Position numbers and translations under genes: made by a program. A DNA stretch of 64,000 nt. Origin: Paraburkholderia sp. BL21I4N1. GTDB taxonomy: Bacteria > Pseudomonadota > Gammaproteobacteria > Burkholderiales > Burkholderiaceae. How positions within the stretch are numbered: position 1 is the stretch's first letter; each line of letters begins with the position of its first letter. Location: assembly GCF_002973525.1 (NCBI RefSeq), contig NZ_PVEN01000006.1, forward strand, positions 372,001 to 436,000, written 5' to 3'. The notes under the pieces were generated by a model. It ran no database searches. It was not told where the DNA came from and saw nothing but the letters and a program-made list of their open reading frames with translations. This document shows positions 43,941 to 52,775 of the stretch, piece by piece.

Positions 43941-44285
43941 ATGGCATTCAACACTGCATCTTTCGAATCGATTCTCGCGACGATCGCAGCGGTGCTGTTC
44001 GCGATTGCCGGAGTGGTCAATCTCTCGGGACGCGGCGCGGTGAAGCATGACTTCGCGCGTTGGGGTTACCCGGCATGGTTTCATTTGCTCTGTGGCGCGC
44101 TCGAACTGTTGAGTGCAGCGCTTCTTTTTGGACCACAAACCAGAGTTTTAGGCCTGCTGCTGGCCGGTGCGATCATGCTCGGCGCGCTCGTCACGTTGCT
44201 GCGAAATCGGGAACCGTTCGGGCATCTCGCGCCGGCGCTGATCTTCGCGGCTGTCGTGGTGGCGACTGCGGTGGTGCGTAGTTGA
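43941..44285 (+). CDS. DoxX-like membrane protein
   Basis: 114 aa with four hydrophobic helices in the DoxX_2 pattern (FAIAGVVNLSGR, FHLLCGALELLSAALLF, LLLAGAIMLGALVTLLR). ATG at 43941 has GGAG seven bases upstream; an ATG at 43935 would overlap the upstream stop as ATGA. Co-transcribed with the epimerase-like gene and so presumably derepressed with it. DoxX-type proteins are linked to thiol or quinone redox stress. Confidence 0.82.
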   Translation: MAFNTASFESILATIAAVLFAIAGVVNLSGRGAVKHDFARWGYPAWFHLLCGALELLSAALLFGPQTRVLGLLLAGAIMLGALVTLLRNREPFGHLAPALIFAAVVVATAVVRS

Positions 44286-44289
44286 GGCG

Positions 44290-44318
44290 CCGTCGCTCGC
44301 TGCGCGAGTGAGCGACGG
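44290..44318. terminator. stem-loop between convergent DoxX-like and oxidoreductase genes
   Basis: CCGTCGCTC (44290-44298) pairs with GAGCGACGG (44310-44318) around an 11-nt loop, five bases past the DoxX-like stop. It has no T-run, so termination efficiency is uncertain; either strand could use it. Confidence 0.45.
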
Positions 44319-44369
44319 ACGCCAGGCCTGGAACCGCCATTTCACATCGAAATGTGCGATCGCGATTTA

Positions 44370-44969
44370 TCAGGCGAACTTGACCAGGTCCTTAAAAATC
44401 AGGTGACCCCAGCTATTCCCGCGCCCCTGCACCAGCAGTCCGCCTTCCGAAAGGCCGCCAAGTTCGATCGGTGAAAAGCCGAGATTTTCCGCAAGCGCAC
44501 CGATCTCCGCAGCGGCGCCGTCGTCGTCGCTCGCCAAAAACACGACGCGCCTGCCGCCGTGTACGGCTGGATCCTGACCAAGGACGGTCGCGCCCAGATG
44601 ATTGAAGCCCTTAACCAGTCTGCCGCCAGTGAAGGCCTGCGCGACGACCTTGGCCGACGGTTGTCCCCCGAGTTGCTCAGGAGGCACGCCGTAGGCATTG
44701 GTCACATCGACAATGATCTTGCCCTTCCATGTAGGCAGCGCCTTCGCGACATCCCCGTGCGCCTCGAAACGGACCGCCAGAAAGACGATGTCCGCGTTGA
44801 CCGCTTCCGCCAGCGTTTTGGGAATGACCCCGGGTCCGATCGCGGCTGCGGCGGATGCAAAGCTTTCCGGATCGCGAGTGGTTGCAACGGATACGTCGAT
44901 GCCGCTTCGGGCAAAGGCCTTGGCAAGCGCCTGGCCGATCTTGCCGAAGCCAATAATTGCGTAGTTCAT
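44370..44969 (-). CDS. NADPH-binding F420-oxidoreductase-like protein
   Basis: 199 aa Rossmann protein: MNYAIIGFGKIGQALAKAF at the N-terminus, ATTRDPESF after strand 2, VFLAVRFEAHGDV and KIIVDVTNAYG. This is the NADP-oxidoreductase, coenzyme-F420-dependent-like family that in non-methanogens uses NADPH with unknown partners. AAGGAAAA precedes the ATG. It is next to a deleted SDR gene (45042-45169) on the same strand and a divergent LysR regulator; the LysR may control both. Confidence 0.85.
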   Translation of the reverse strand: MNYAIIGFGKIGQALAKAFARSGIDVSVATTRDPESFASAAAAIGPGVIPKTLAEAVNADIVFLAVRFEAHGDVAKALPTWKGKIIVDVTNAYGVPPEQLGGQPSAKVVAQAFTGGRLVKGFNHLGATVLGQDPAVHGGRRVVFLASDDDGAAAEIGALAENLGFSPIELGGLSEGGLLVQGRGNSWGHLIFKDLVKFA

Positions 44970-45041
44970 CTATTTTCCTTCGGTGTGCCACGCCCTACCG
45001 GCTCCGGGTATCGAATGGAGTGACCGGCCGGGCGTAGCGTG

Positions 45042-45169
45042 TCAGAGTTGCGCAAGGCCGCCGTCCACGGCGAGCTCGCTGGCGGTCATGAAACTGCTGT
45101 CCGGCGACGCCGGCCGATGCCGGTCGCGCCACCGGTGATCACGGCGGTTTTTCCATTCAGTCTGTTCAT
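45042..45169 (-). pseudogene. internally deleted SDR gene
   Basis: Reading leftwards, ATG at 45169 gives MNRLNGKTAVITGGATGIG, a perfect SDR N-terminus, then after a junction near 45110-45100 another frame gives SSFMTASELAVDGGLAQL and a stop at 45042, a perfect SDR C-terminus. About 220 central residues are missing and the junction is out of frame (128 bp). It lies between the F420-type oxidoreductase and a divergent LysR gene, whose target it presumably was. Confidence 0.82.
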
Positions 45170-45281
45170 GTCATGCGTCCTTCGTTAGCGTTGTTCCGAG
45201 CGACAACACGATTCTGAAGGTCTTGATTCATGAAGCCAATTGACTAAATATCTATCCTTACCATCTATTCTTTGGATATGT

Positions 45282-46229
45282 ATGCTCGATAACGTCACCA
45301 TCAATCAGCTTCGGGCCTTCGTGGCGGTGTGTGACCAGGGAAGCTTTTCCGGCGCTGCACGGGAGCTCAGACGCGCGCAGTCGGCGATCAGTCACGCGAT
45401 CGCCGCGCTCGAAAGCGCCTTCGACGTGATGCTGTTCGAACGCAACGCTCGCAAGGCGACGCTGACGGCCGCGGGCCGCAGCCTTCTGCCCGATGCTCGT
45501 GGGGTGATCTCACGCACCGAGGAAATGAAGATGCGCGCGGTGGCGATTGCCGAAGCCGGCGTACCCCAGGTCTCGATTGCAGTGGATACCTATTTTCCGC
45601 GCGCGCACCTGATTGAATGCCTGCGCAGCCTGCAGTCGGACTTTCCAACCGTTGCAATCAATCTGCGCATGACGACCATGCAAGGCGGCGAGCGTCTGGT
45701 TCTCGACGGCACGTGCGCGTTGGCGGTGACCATCGCCGACGTGCCGGAGCTGAGCCCAGCTACGATTGAAAGGCTGCATTTATGTGAAGCGCAAATGGTG
45801 ACCGTCTGTGCGCCGTCGCATCCGCTGGCCGCCATCGCGGGGCCGATCCCGCGTGAGGAATTTGGCCGGCACATCCAGCTCGTCGTAACCGACAATCAAC
45901 CCGATGCGGAAAAGACACAACAGGGGGTCGCCGGTGAACGCCAGTGGCTGGTGAATGACCTCGGCGCGAAGCACGATTTGCTCAAGGGAAGCTTATGCTG
46001 GGGGCACATGCCGCATCATGTCGTGGCGGAAGATCTCGCGAATGGAACGCTGGTCGAACTTCAACGGCGCGCATGGCACATGCGCGCCCTCACGTTCATG
46101 ATCTCGCAGCGGCGCGGCTACTCGTTTTCCGAAAGCGAGACACGGCTGGTCGAGCTCCTTGGCAATCGTCATCGCTTCTCAAAGAATGCCGGCAAGCGCT
46201 CGGTCTCACGCAAAGGCAAAAGAGCGTGA
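45282..46229 (+). CDS. LysR-family transcriptional regulator
   Basis: 315 aa. HTH in residues 1-60 (INQLRAFVAVCDQGSFSGAA, RAQSAISHAIAALE), effector domain after. ATG at 45282 begins MLDNVTINQLRAF; an upstream in-frame start would add unlikely residues. It is divergent from the deleted SDR relic and the NADPH-binding oxidoreductase, so it may now regulate only the latter. Confidence 0.87.
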   Translation: MLDNVTINQLRAFVAVCDQGSFSGAARELRRAQSAISHAIAALESAFDVMLFERNARKATLTAAGRSLLPDARGVISRTEEMKMRAVAIAEAGVPQVSIAVDTYFPRAHLIECLRSLQSDFPTVAINLRMTTMQGGERLVLDGTCALAVTIADVPELSPATIERLHLCEAQMVTVCAPSHPLAAIAGPIPREEFGRHIQLVVTDNQPDAEKTQQGVAGERQWLVNDLGAKHDLLKGSLCWGHMPHHVVAEDLANGTLVELQRRAWHMRALTFMISQRRGYSFSESETRLVELLGNRHRFSKNAGKRSVSRKGKRA

Positions 46230-46322
46230 CGTGTTGCAGGAATGATAGGAATCAGTTATAAAAAAGTGTCCGGGCCACAAGCTGGATCAGTTGTTTTCTC
46301 CCATCTACCTTAGGAGGATGCT

Positions 46323-46352
46323 ATGTCACCGTTAAACGTAACGACCCGCTGA
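46323..46352 (+). CDS. possible 9-codon leader ORF upstream of the valyl-tRNA synthetase
   Basis: ATG at 46323 has the best ribosome site in the neighbourhood, TTAGGAGG ending five bases before it, and encodes MSPLNVTTR then TGA. It is out of frame with the synthetase, whose own start candidates lack any site. It could be a leader that couples or attenuates the downstream gene, or a relic of a shifted start. Evidence is position and the site only. Confidence 0.35.
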   Translation: MSPLNVTTR

Positions 46353-46516
46353 ACGCCGCCACGGCGCTCCTGTATTCCTGTCGTTCCCGCCTCATGCGCC
46401 TGTGTCGCTGCGCACAGTTTCATTCAAACGCCTCTGCCATACCATCCGGCCAGTTCGTCGCCGGTTCTCGTTGCGACCTCTTCCCGCCGTCGCCCGATAT
46501 TGCCTCCGCTTGCGGC

Positions 46517-49075
46517 ATGGCACGCGGTTTCCCACTGGCAAACCGCATTCCCGGCAAACCGAAACTCGAAGGGATTGAAGAGCGCTGGACCCTTCAATGG
46601 GAAAACGAGCGCACGTACGCGTTCGATCGCCTTGCTGAACGTAACGCCGTTTACTCCATCGACACGCCGCCCCCCACTGTTTCGGGTTCTCTGCACGTCG
46701 GCCATGTGTTCAGCTATACGCATACGGACATCATCGCGCGCTTCCAGAGAATGACGGGCAAGACGGTTTTTTATCCGATGGGTTGGGACGACAACGGCTT
46801 GCCTACGGAGCGGCGTGTGGAGAACTACTACGGCGTCGTTTGCGATCCGGACGCGGCCTATGATCCAGACTATTGCGCGTCCGCTGTCGCGCCGTCCCAG
46901 CGATCGTCGTTTGCGCGGATTAGCCGGCGCAATTTCCTCGAACTATGTCATCGGTTGACGAAGATCGATGAAGTTGCGTTCCGCGATCTGTTCATCCGTC
47001 TCGGCATTTCAGTCGACTGGCGCCTCACCTATGCGACGATCGACGAACGCGCACAGCGCGCCAGTCAGCGAGCGTTGCTGCGAAATCTGCAACGCGGCGA
47101 ACTCTATAGCCAGCAGGCTCCATGTCTTTGGGACGTGACGTTTCAGACGGCCATCGCACAAGCCGAACTGGAAGATCGCGACGTTGCGAGCGCCTATCAC
47201 GATCTTCGTTTTGTCGACGCCGACGGCAACGGCGTGATGGTGTCCACCACGCGGCCGGAACTGCTACCGTCCTGTGTCGCGCTGATTGCGCATCCCGAGG
47301 ACGAGCGTTATCGCTCATTAATCGGCGGGCGGGTCCGCTGTCCGTTATTTGGCATGGACGTGCCCGTGATGGCCCATACCCTCGCGGACCCTGCCAAAGG
47401 AACAGGGCTCGCGATGACCTGTACCTTTGGTGATCTCACGGACGTGATCTGGTGGCGGGAACTGAATTTGCCGACCCGCGCCGTGATCGGCAAGGACGGT
47501 CGCCTTGAGCGCGCTGCGCCGGACTGGATCGAACGGCCGGCGGGTCGCGCGTCGTACCTGCAAATCGCCGGCTGTACCGTCGCGGAAGCACGTCGCCGGA
47601 TCGTCGACATGCTGACATCCAGCGGCGATTTGATGGGTTCGCCACGTCCGCTGACGCACGCCGTCAAGTTTTTCGAAAAGGGTGACCGTCCGCTCGAGAT
47701 TATCGCCACGCGTCAATGGTATCTGCGCAACGGCGGCCGTGACGCGGCGCTACGCGATGAACTGCTGAGGTCTGGTGAGGCGCTTCGCTGGTATCCCGGT
47801 TTCATGGGGAGCCGGTACGCGAACTGGGTCGGCGGTCTGAACGGAGATTGGCTCATCAGCCGTCAACGGGTTTTCGGCGTGCCGATTCCGCTGTGGTATC
47901 CGCTCGATTCGCAAGGTCAGCCTGACTTTGGCGCCCCCATCTGTCCGGACGAGTCGACGCTGCCGATCGACCCGCGGTCGCATGTTCCGCCGGGATTCGC
48001 CGAACATCAGCGGGGGCAAGCCGGCGGATTCATCGGCGAAACCGACATCATGGACACGTGGGCGACAAGCTCGCTGACGCCCCAGATCGCAGCACGCTGG
48101 GAGGAGGCGGACGGCTGCTTCGAGCGTGTTTTTCCCATGGATCTCCGCCCGCAGGGGCACGACATCATCCGGACATGGCTGTTTTCGACTATCGTCAGAT
48201 CGCGTCTGGAAACGAAGCAGTTGCCGTGGAAAAACGCGATGCTGTCGGGTTGGATTCTGGATCCCGACCGGAAGAAAATGGCGAAGTCGAAGGGCAACGT
48301 GGTGACGCCGATCGCGCTGCTCGACGCATACGGCTCCGACGGTGTGCGCTATTGGGCGGCATTGGGACGTCCGGGTATGGACGCGGTCTTTGACGAAACG
48401 CAGATGAAGAACGGCCGGCGGCTGGCGTTGAAACTGTTGAATGTGTCGAAGTTCGCGCTAGGCTTTGCGCATACCTCTGTCGGCAGTCTCACCGAGTCGT
48501 TGGACCGCGCAATGATGGCGCGTCTCTCGAAGATCGTCGAACTCGCTACCACGGCGCTTGCCTCGCTCGACTACAGCAAGGCGATCGAGCAAACGGAAGC
48601 CTTTTTCTGGTGGTATTGCGACGATTATGTGGAACTGGTGAAGAGCCGGGCACATGGCACGGGAAGCGGCGCGGCGTCCGTTCATCGGGCGCTCGCGGAA
48701 TCCCTTTCGGTCCTGCAGAGGCTGTTCGCGCCGTTTCTACCGTTTGCCGCGGAGGAATGCTGGTCATGGTGGAACGGACAGTCCATTCATCGCGCGCCGT
48801 GGCCGGACGTTCGCTCGATCGAGGCGCACGCCGGGCCGGCGGAGTCCGTTGCCACGGTCGACGTTGTCTCCGATGTTTTGCGGGAGATTCGCCGAGTCAA
48901 ATCAGAATCGAGGCTGTCGATGAAAGCGCGTGTCGCCCGGTTGAGCGTCAGCGATTGCGCGCAGCGGCTGGCGCTTTTACGATCCGCGGAGCACGATTTG
49001 TGTAGTGCCGGGCAGGTTGACTGGATGGAAATGATTGCATCGGATTCGTTTCGGGTCAGCGTAACCATTGCCTAG
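46517..49075 (+). CDS. valS: valyl-tRNA synthetase, actinobacterial-type second copy
   Basis: Charges tRNA-Val. 852 aa from this ATG. HIGH motif as GSLHVGHVFSYTHTD, KMSKS loop as DRKKMAKSKGN (Ala for the middle Ser), DNGLPTERRVENYYG, and a CP1 editing domain (STTRPELLPSCVALIAHP, KGTGLAMTCTFGDLTDV). The C-terminus stops after the anticodon-binding region with no coiled-coil arm, unlike the ~950-residue proteobacterial enzyme; these blocks resemble the actinobacterial form. So it is probably an acquired extra copy. The start is uncertain: the frame stays open upstream and an ATG at 46394 would add 41 residues of non-homologous sequence. Confidence 0.85.
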   Translation: MARGFPLANRIPGKPKLEGIEERWTLQWENERTYAFDRLAERNAVYSIDTPPPTVSGSLHVGHVFSYTHTDIIARFQRMTGKTVFYPMGWDDNGLPTERRVENYYGVVCDPDAAYDPDYCASAVAPSQRSSFARISRRNFLELCHRLTKIDEVAFRDLFIRLGISVDWRLTYATIDERAQRASQRALLRNLQRGELYSQQAPCLWDVTFQTAIAQAELEDRDVASAYHDLRFVDADGNGVMVSTTRPELLPSCVALIAHPEDERYRSLIGGRVRCPLFGMDVPVMAHTLADPAKGTGLAMTCTFGDLTDVIWWRELNLPTRAVIGKDGRLERAAPDWIERPAGRASYLQIAGCTVAEARRRIVDMLTSSGDLMGSPRPLTHAVKFFEKGDRPLEIIATRQWYLRNGGRDAALRDELLRSGEALRWYPGFMGSRYANWVGGLNGDWLISRQRVFGVPIPLWYPLDSQGQPDFGAPICPDESTLPIDPRSHVPPGFAEHQRGQAGGFIGETDIMDTWATSSLTPQIAARWEEADGCFERVFPMDLRPQGHDIIRTWLFSTIVRSRLETKQLPWKNAMLSGWILDPDRKKMAKSKGNVVTPIALLDAYGSDGVRYWAALGRPGMDAVFDETQMKNGRRLALKLLNVSKFALGFAHTSVGSLTESLDRAMMARLSKIVELATTALASLDYSKAIEQTEAFFWWYCDDYVELVKSRAHGTGSGAASVHRALAESLSVLQRLFAPFLPFAAEECWSWWNGQSIHRAPWPDVRSIEAHAGPAESVATVDVVSDVLREIRRVKSESRLSMKARVARLSVSDCAQRLALLRSAEHDLCSAGQVDWMEMIASDSFRVSVTIA

Positions 49076-49139
49076 CGGTGAGTCACACCATCACCGCCCG
49101 ACCAAAAAAACGGCACCTTCATCCGTCATCAAGACACCA

Positions 49140-49766
49140 TCAAGGTTTCGGCACCCGGATCCGACTGATCATCAACGAACCGGACAGACCGAAAAGCAGT
49201 GTCAACGGATGGAGCGTGCCGCCAGGCAACTGAATTTTGCCGAACCACATGTTCGAGCCGATCGCATCGAACCATGCAGCAACGACCAACATCAGCACGA
49301 GAACAATCGACGTGGGAATAGGCGTGCCCTCGAAATAGGACACTTTGCCGGTTTCGAGCGATAGGTCTTCCGCCGTCACGTTATAGCGGGCCAGTCTCGA
49401 CACGCCACAGGCCACAAAATAGACGAGCAGGAATCGATCGTACAGTCCTCTCATGCCGCACCCATAACCGATGATGGCGGGCGCTACGCCGAACGAAATC
49501 ACATCGGCCAGCGAGTCCAGCTCGCGTCCCAACACCGACGACTTCTGTCGCCAGCGGGCGATTCTTCCGTCGAGAACGTCGAAAACCAACGCGGCGAAAA
49601 TCAGAGCCGCGGCGTAATACACGTGCAGGACGTCGGCGCTTGCAATGTATGAAATGATCGAGAAGAGGGCACTGGTACCGCACACCGCATTACCGAGTGT
49701 GAACCAATCAGCCAGATGAAATTCGCGGATCATCGAAAAGCGCCGGGCAGGTCGTGTGGAGTTCAT
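49140..49766 (-). CDS. pssA: CDP-diacylglycerol-serine O-phosphatidyltransferase
   Basis: 208 aa membrane enzyme that makes phosphatidylserine. The CDP-alcohol phosphotransferase signature is complete: DVLDGRIARWRQ, then GRELDSLADV (D-x2-DG-x2-AR-x8-G-x3-D-x3-D). Five to six membrane helices follow. Start at 49766; an internal ATG at 49733 (MIREFHLADW) is also possible. It is convergent with the synthetase gene and isolated from other lipid genes; Burkholderia usually keep pssA with psd and the ilv genes, so this may be a paralogue. Confidence 0.85.
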   Translation of the reverse strand: MNSTRPARRFSMIREFHLADWFTLGNAVCGTSALFSIISYIASADVLHVYYAAALIFAALVFDVLDGRIARWRQKSSVLGRELDSLADVISFGVAPAIIGYGCGMRGLYDRFLLVYFVACGVSRLARYNVTAEDLSLETGKVSYFEGTPIPTSIVLVLMLVVAAWFDAIGSNMWFGKIQLPGGTLHPLTLLFGLSGSLMISRIRVPKP

Positions 49767-50025
49767 GGCGGTCGATCAGGTTTGGAAGCCGTCATGCTAT
49801 CAGGCGGGTGGCCGCCCTCCGCGTCATGCTCACCAACTCCTCGACAAGTTCTGCAACACAACCCGAATATTTCCACGGGTTACGCCCGATGACAGCACTC
49901 ACGGCACAAGTCCACCCACCTTACCGCCTCCGTTACGCCCGAAACATTCTCCAATAATCGATCCATTGCTGCGCCCTGCCGTCGCTGCTGTAATACGCCG
50001 CTAACAAGAGACACCGGGCGGCGAG

Positions 50026-50982
50026 ATGGGCGATCAGGCAGGCAGCGACGACGCAGCGATCGCCCAGTGCATGGCAGACGTGTACGGTGAGCGCCCGCTG
50101 CGACTCGAGCGCCAGGCGTTCGCCCACAGCGGCAATGCGGTGTACCGCGCCCATATGCCTGGTGGCCGTTCACTGGCCTTACGTGTCAGCCCCCACGCAC
50201 AAACGTTTCTGCACACCGGTTCGAATCTCGCCGCACTGCACGACCTCGGCCTGCCGGTGCAGACCGTGCTGTCACAAGGCACCACGCCCGCCGGTGGAGA
50301 TTTCGTCGTGCTCGACTGGCTGCCCGGCCGCGATCTCTTCCACGTGTTCGACTCGCTCGATGCCAGCCAAGCCCAACGGATTGCCGAAGCCGTGATCGCA
50401 TTCCAGTGCCGCGTGGCGCAACAGCTGCCCGCTGCCGCGCAGGGTGGTTTCGGCTGGACCGCGATCGGCGCGCGTGCGCCTCGGGCACGCTGGACTGACA
50501 TCTTCGACGAGCCTACGCCAATTGCATCTCACGTCGCGACACTCGCGCGCCCGGACGCTTCGCCGCTCGACCGGTTTCGCGCACGACTCGGCCTCGTGCG
50601 CGCCTCGCTCGAAGACTACTTCGATACACTGCGCCCGGTCTGCTTTCTCCACGATCTCACGATCAAGAACGTCCTCGTGGACGACAACGAACTAAGCGGG
50701 CTGATCGACTTCGACTCGGTGTGCTACGGCGATCCGCTGCTCGTGCTGGGCACGACGCTCGCGCACATCGACACGCTGGTCGGAGAACGCGGCCGCCTCT
50801 ATGCCGAGGCACTGCTGCGCTGCTGGGCGCCGCAAGGCGAACGCCGGCGCGCGACGGGGTTCTATGCGTCGCTCTGGGTTATCGGCTTTCTTTCTGCCGC
50901 GATCGAACAAGGCAACGCCGTGAGCGTGCACTTTCTCACGCCGGTTCTCGATCAACTGTTGAGAGTGGCGGAACGCGCGTGA
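50026..50982 (+). CDS. aminoglycoside-phosphotransferase-fold kinase
   Basis: 318 aa of the APH/choline-kinase fold. N-lobe opens with SGNAVYRAHMPGGRSLALRV; catalytic loop FLHDLTIKNVLVDD (HD....N) and metal motif LIDFDSVCYGDP are intact. VVLDWLPGRDLFHVF is the hinge. Substrates of this family include homoserine, choline, hydroxylated antibiotics and fructosamines; none can be assigned. The 259 bp upstream (49767-50025) hold nothing I can name. Convergent with the SDR-EamA pair. Confidence 0.82.
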   Translation: MGDQAGSDDAAIAQCMADVYGERPLRLERQAFAHSGNAVYRAHMPGGRSLALRVSPHAQTFLHTGSNLAALHDLGLPVQTVLSQGTTPAGGDFVVLDWLPGRDLFHVFDSLDASQAQRIAEAVIAFQCRVAQQLPAAAQGGFGWTAIGARAPRARWTDIFDEPTPIASHVATLARPDASPLDRFRARLGLVRASLEDYFDTLRPVCFLHDLTIKNVLVDDNELSGLIDFDSVCYGDPLLVLGTTLAHIDTLVGERGRLYAEALLRCWAPQGERRRATGFYASLWVIGFLSAAIEQGNAVSVHFLTPVLDQLLRVAERA

Positions 50983-51051
50983 ACGCCCAAGCTCTGATGC
51001 CTGACGCGGTGCATGTATAGAAGCTCCAGGCGTCGCACCGTGTCGCTCGCT

Positions 51052-51813
51052 TCATTTGCCGCCGGTGACATCGAGGAACGTACCGGTGACAAACGAAGCC
51101 TCGGCGCTCGCCAGCCATAGAATCGCCTGCGCAACCTCTTCGGGTTGACCGCCACGTCCCATGGGGATCGAGTCCTTGACGCGATCTACCCGTCCCGGCT
51201 CTCCGCCGCTAGCATGCATGTCGGTGTAAATGTGTCCGGGGCGAATACAGTTAACGCGGATTCCGTCTCGCGCGACTTCTTTGGCGAAACCGATGGTGAA
51301 TGTCTCAAGCGCACCCTTCGACGCGGCATAGTCGACATACTCGTTTGGACTACCGAGTCGGGCCGATGCCGACGAGACGTTGATCACTACGCCGCCTCGA
51401 CCATTGTGACGACGCGACATCCGCTTCGTCGCCTGCTGTGCACAGAGAATCGGGCCGATCGAATTGACCGCGAAAATACGCTGCATCCGCGCTAATTCGA
51501 GGTCCTCCAGCCGCGACTGCGGTGCAATGATCGCGGCGTTATTCACCAACACATCGATCCGGCCGAATTTCCGGTCGATCGCGGCGAATAGCTGAACGAC
51601 CTGCTCCGGATCTGCACTATCCGCACGCATGGCTAAGGCGCGCCGCCCGGCGGCTTCCACATCAGCCGCGACAGCAAGGGCGGCCGATTCGCTGGAGACG
51701 AAGCTTATCGCCACATCGTAGCCCCGCGCGGCAGCGAGTCGCGCAGTCGCCGCGCCTACGCCACGAGCGCCACCGGTTATGAGAATCAACGGGGACTGCG
51801 AAACAACATTCAT
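51052..51813 (-). CDS. SDR oxidoreductase
   Basis: 253 aa SDR with TGGARGVG cofactor loop, NNAA at strand 4, catalytic Ser in VSSASARLGS, YAASK, and FVTGTFLDVTGGK at the end. Its ATG at 51813 overlaps the TGA of the upstream EamA gene (ATGA), so the two are translationally coupled. The substrate is probably linked to what the transporter moves. Confidence 0.87.
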   Translation of the reverse strand: MNVVSQSPLILITGGARGVGAATARLAAARGYDVAISFVSSESAALAVAADVEAAGRRALAMRADSADPEQVVQLFAAIDRKFGRIDVLVNNAAIIAPQSRLEDLELARMQRIFAVNSIGPILCAQQATKRMSRRHNGRGGVVINVSSASARLGSPNEYVDYAASKGALETFTIGFAKEVARDGIRVNCIRPGHIYTDMHASGGEPGRVDRVKDSIPMGRGGQPEEVAQAILWLASAEASFVTGTFLDVTGGK

Positions 51814-52658
51814 TGGAACCCCAGACACACCGCCCCAGCCGCGACGACCACACACGCGAGCCAGCGCTTTGCGCTGACCGTCTCCCGCAAAAACATCCGG
51901 CCGATCAGCACCGCGAAGACCACGCTGGTTTCGCGCAATGCCGATACCGCGCCCATCGCACCCGAATCCAGCGCCCAGATCACGATGCCGTACGCCGCGA
52001 TGGAAACTACGCCACCCACCAGCGACGAACTCACCGACCAAGGCTCCGCCCTCATTGGCGCCCACAACGCCGCTAGTCCTCGCATCGCGACGAACAGTAC
52101 CGGCATCAGCCAATAGAACAGAAACATCCACGCGGTGTACGCGAGTGTCTGGCCGTCGGACAGACGCACGCCGATGCCGTCGATCACGGTATAAACGGCA
52201 ATTGTCGCGCCGGTGGTCAATGCGGCCAGCACACCGGCGCGCGACACGCGACTCCCGTCCAGCGCGATCGCCATGATGCCGCCCGAAATCATCACGATCC
52301 CCAACACGTGCAAAGGCCCGATCGTTTCGTGCGCGAATAGCGCCGCACCTAGCGAGACGAGCAACGGCGATGAACCACGCGCGATCGGATACGCCTGCCC
52401 CAGATCGTTACGGCGGTACGAGCGCACGAGCGTGATGTTGTAAAGGGTATGCACGAGCCCCGATGCAATGATGTACGGCCACGCCGCGCTGGCCGGCCGC
52501 GGTGTAATGAACACCACCGCGAGCGTGGCGACCGTCGCGATCGCAATACTCATCCACGTCATCGAGAGAAAGCGGTCGCGATTGCCGTGCAGCATCGCGT
52601 TCCAGCTCGCGTGGAGCAAGGCGGCAAAGAGGACGAAGCCGCCGGTATAACTCAGCAT
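51810..52658 (-). CDS. EamA/DMT-family transporter
   Basis: 282 aa with about ten membrane helices in two EamA repeats; the second ends SALRETSVVFAVLIGRMFLRE, the family's conserved Glu-containing segment. Exports small metabolites or amino acids in the drug/metabolite transporter superfamily. ATG at 52658 has GGAA upstream; the 25 residues before it in frame are less likely coding. Coupled to the downstream SDR gene and divergent from a LysR-type regulator 116 bp away. Confidence 0.85.
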   Translation of the reverse strand: MLSYTGGFVLFAALLHASWNAMLHGNRDRFLSMTWMSIAIATVATLAVVFITPRPASAAWPYIIASGLVHTLYNITLVRSYRRNDLGQAYPIARGSSPLLVSLGAALFAHETIGPLHVLGIVMISGGIMAIALDGSRVSRAGVLAALTTGATIAVYTVIDGIGVRLSDGQTLAYTAWMFLFYWLMPVLFVAMRGLAALWAPMRAEPWSVSSSLVGGVVSIAAYGIVIWALDSGAMGAVSALRETSVVFAVLIGRMFLRETVSAKRWLACVVVAAGAVCLGFQ

Positions 52659-52683
52659 GCGAATTCCAAGCCAGAAAAGAAGG

Positions 52684-52775
52684 GATAGATTGAGGCCAGT
52701 AAATAGAATATCTATCTTGCGATACGCGAACAACCCAGATAAATTCGCAGTTCACGTTAGATAAACTACTGCGAA
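52684..52775. promoter_or_regulatory. two inverted repeats in the EamA/LysR divergent region
   Basis: GATAGAT (52684-52690) and ATCTATC (52710-52716) lie near the EamA start. TTCGCAGT (52744-52751) and ACTGCGAA (52768-52775) have perfect 8-bp arms with a 16-bp spacer, and the right arm reaches the first base of the LysR start codon. Together they suggest one site for target control and one for autorepression. Confidence 0.5.
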
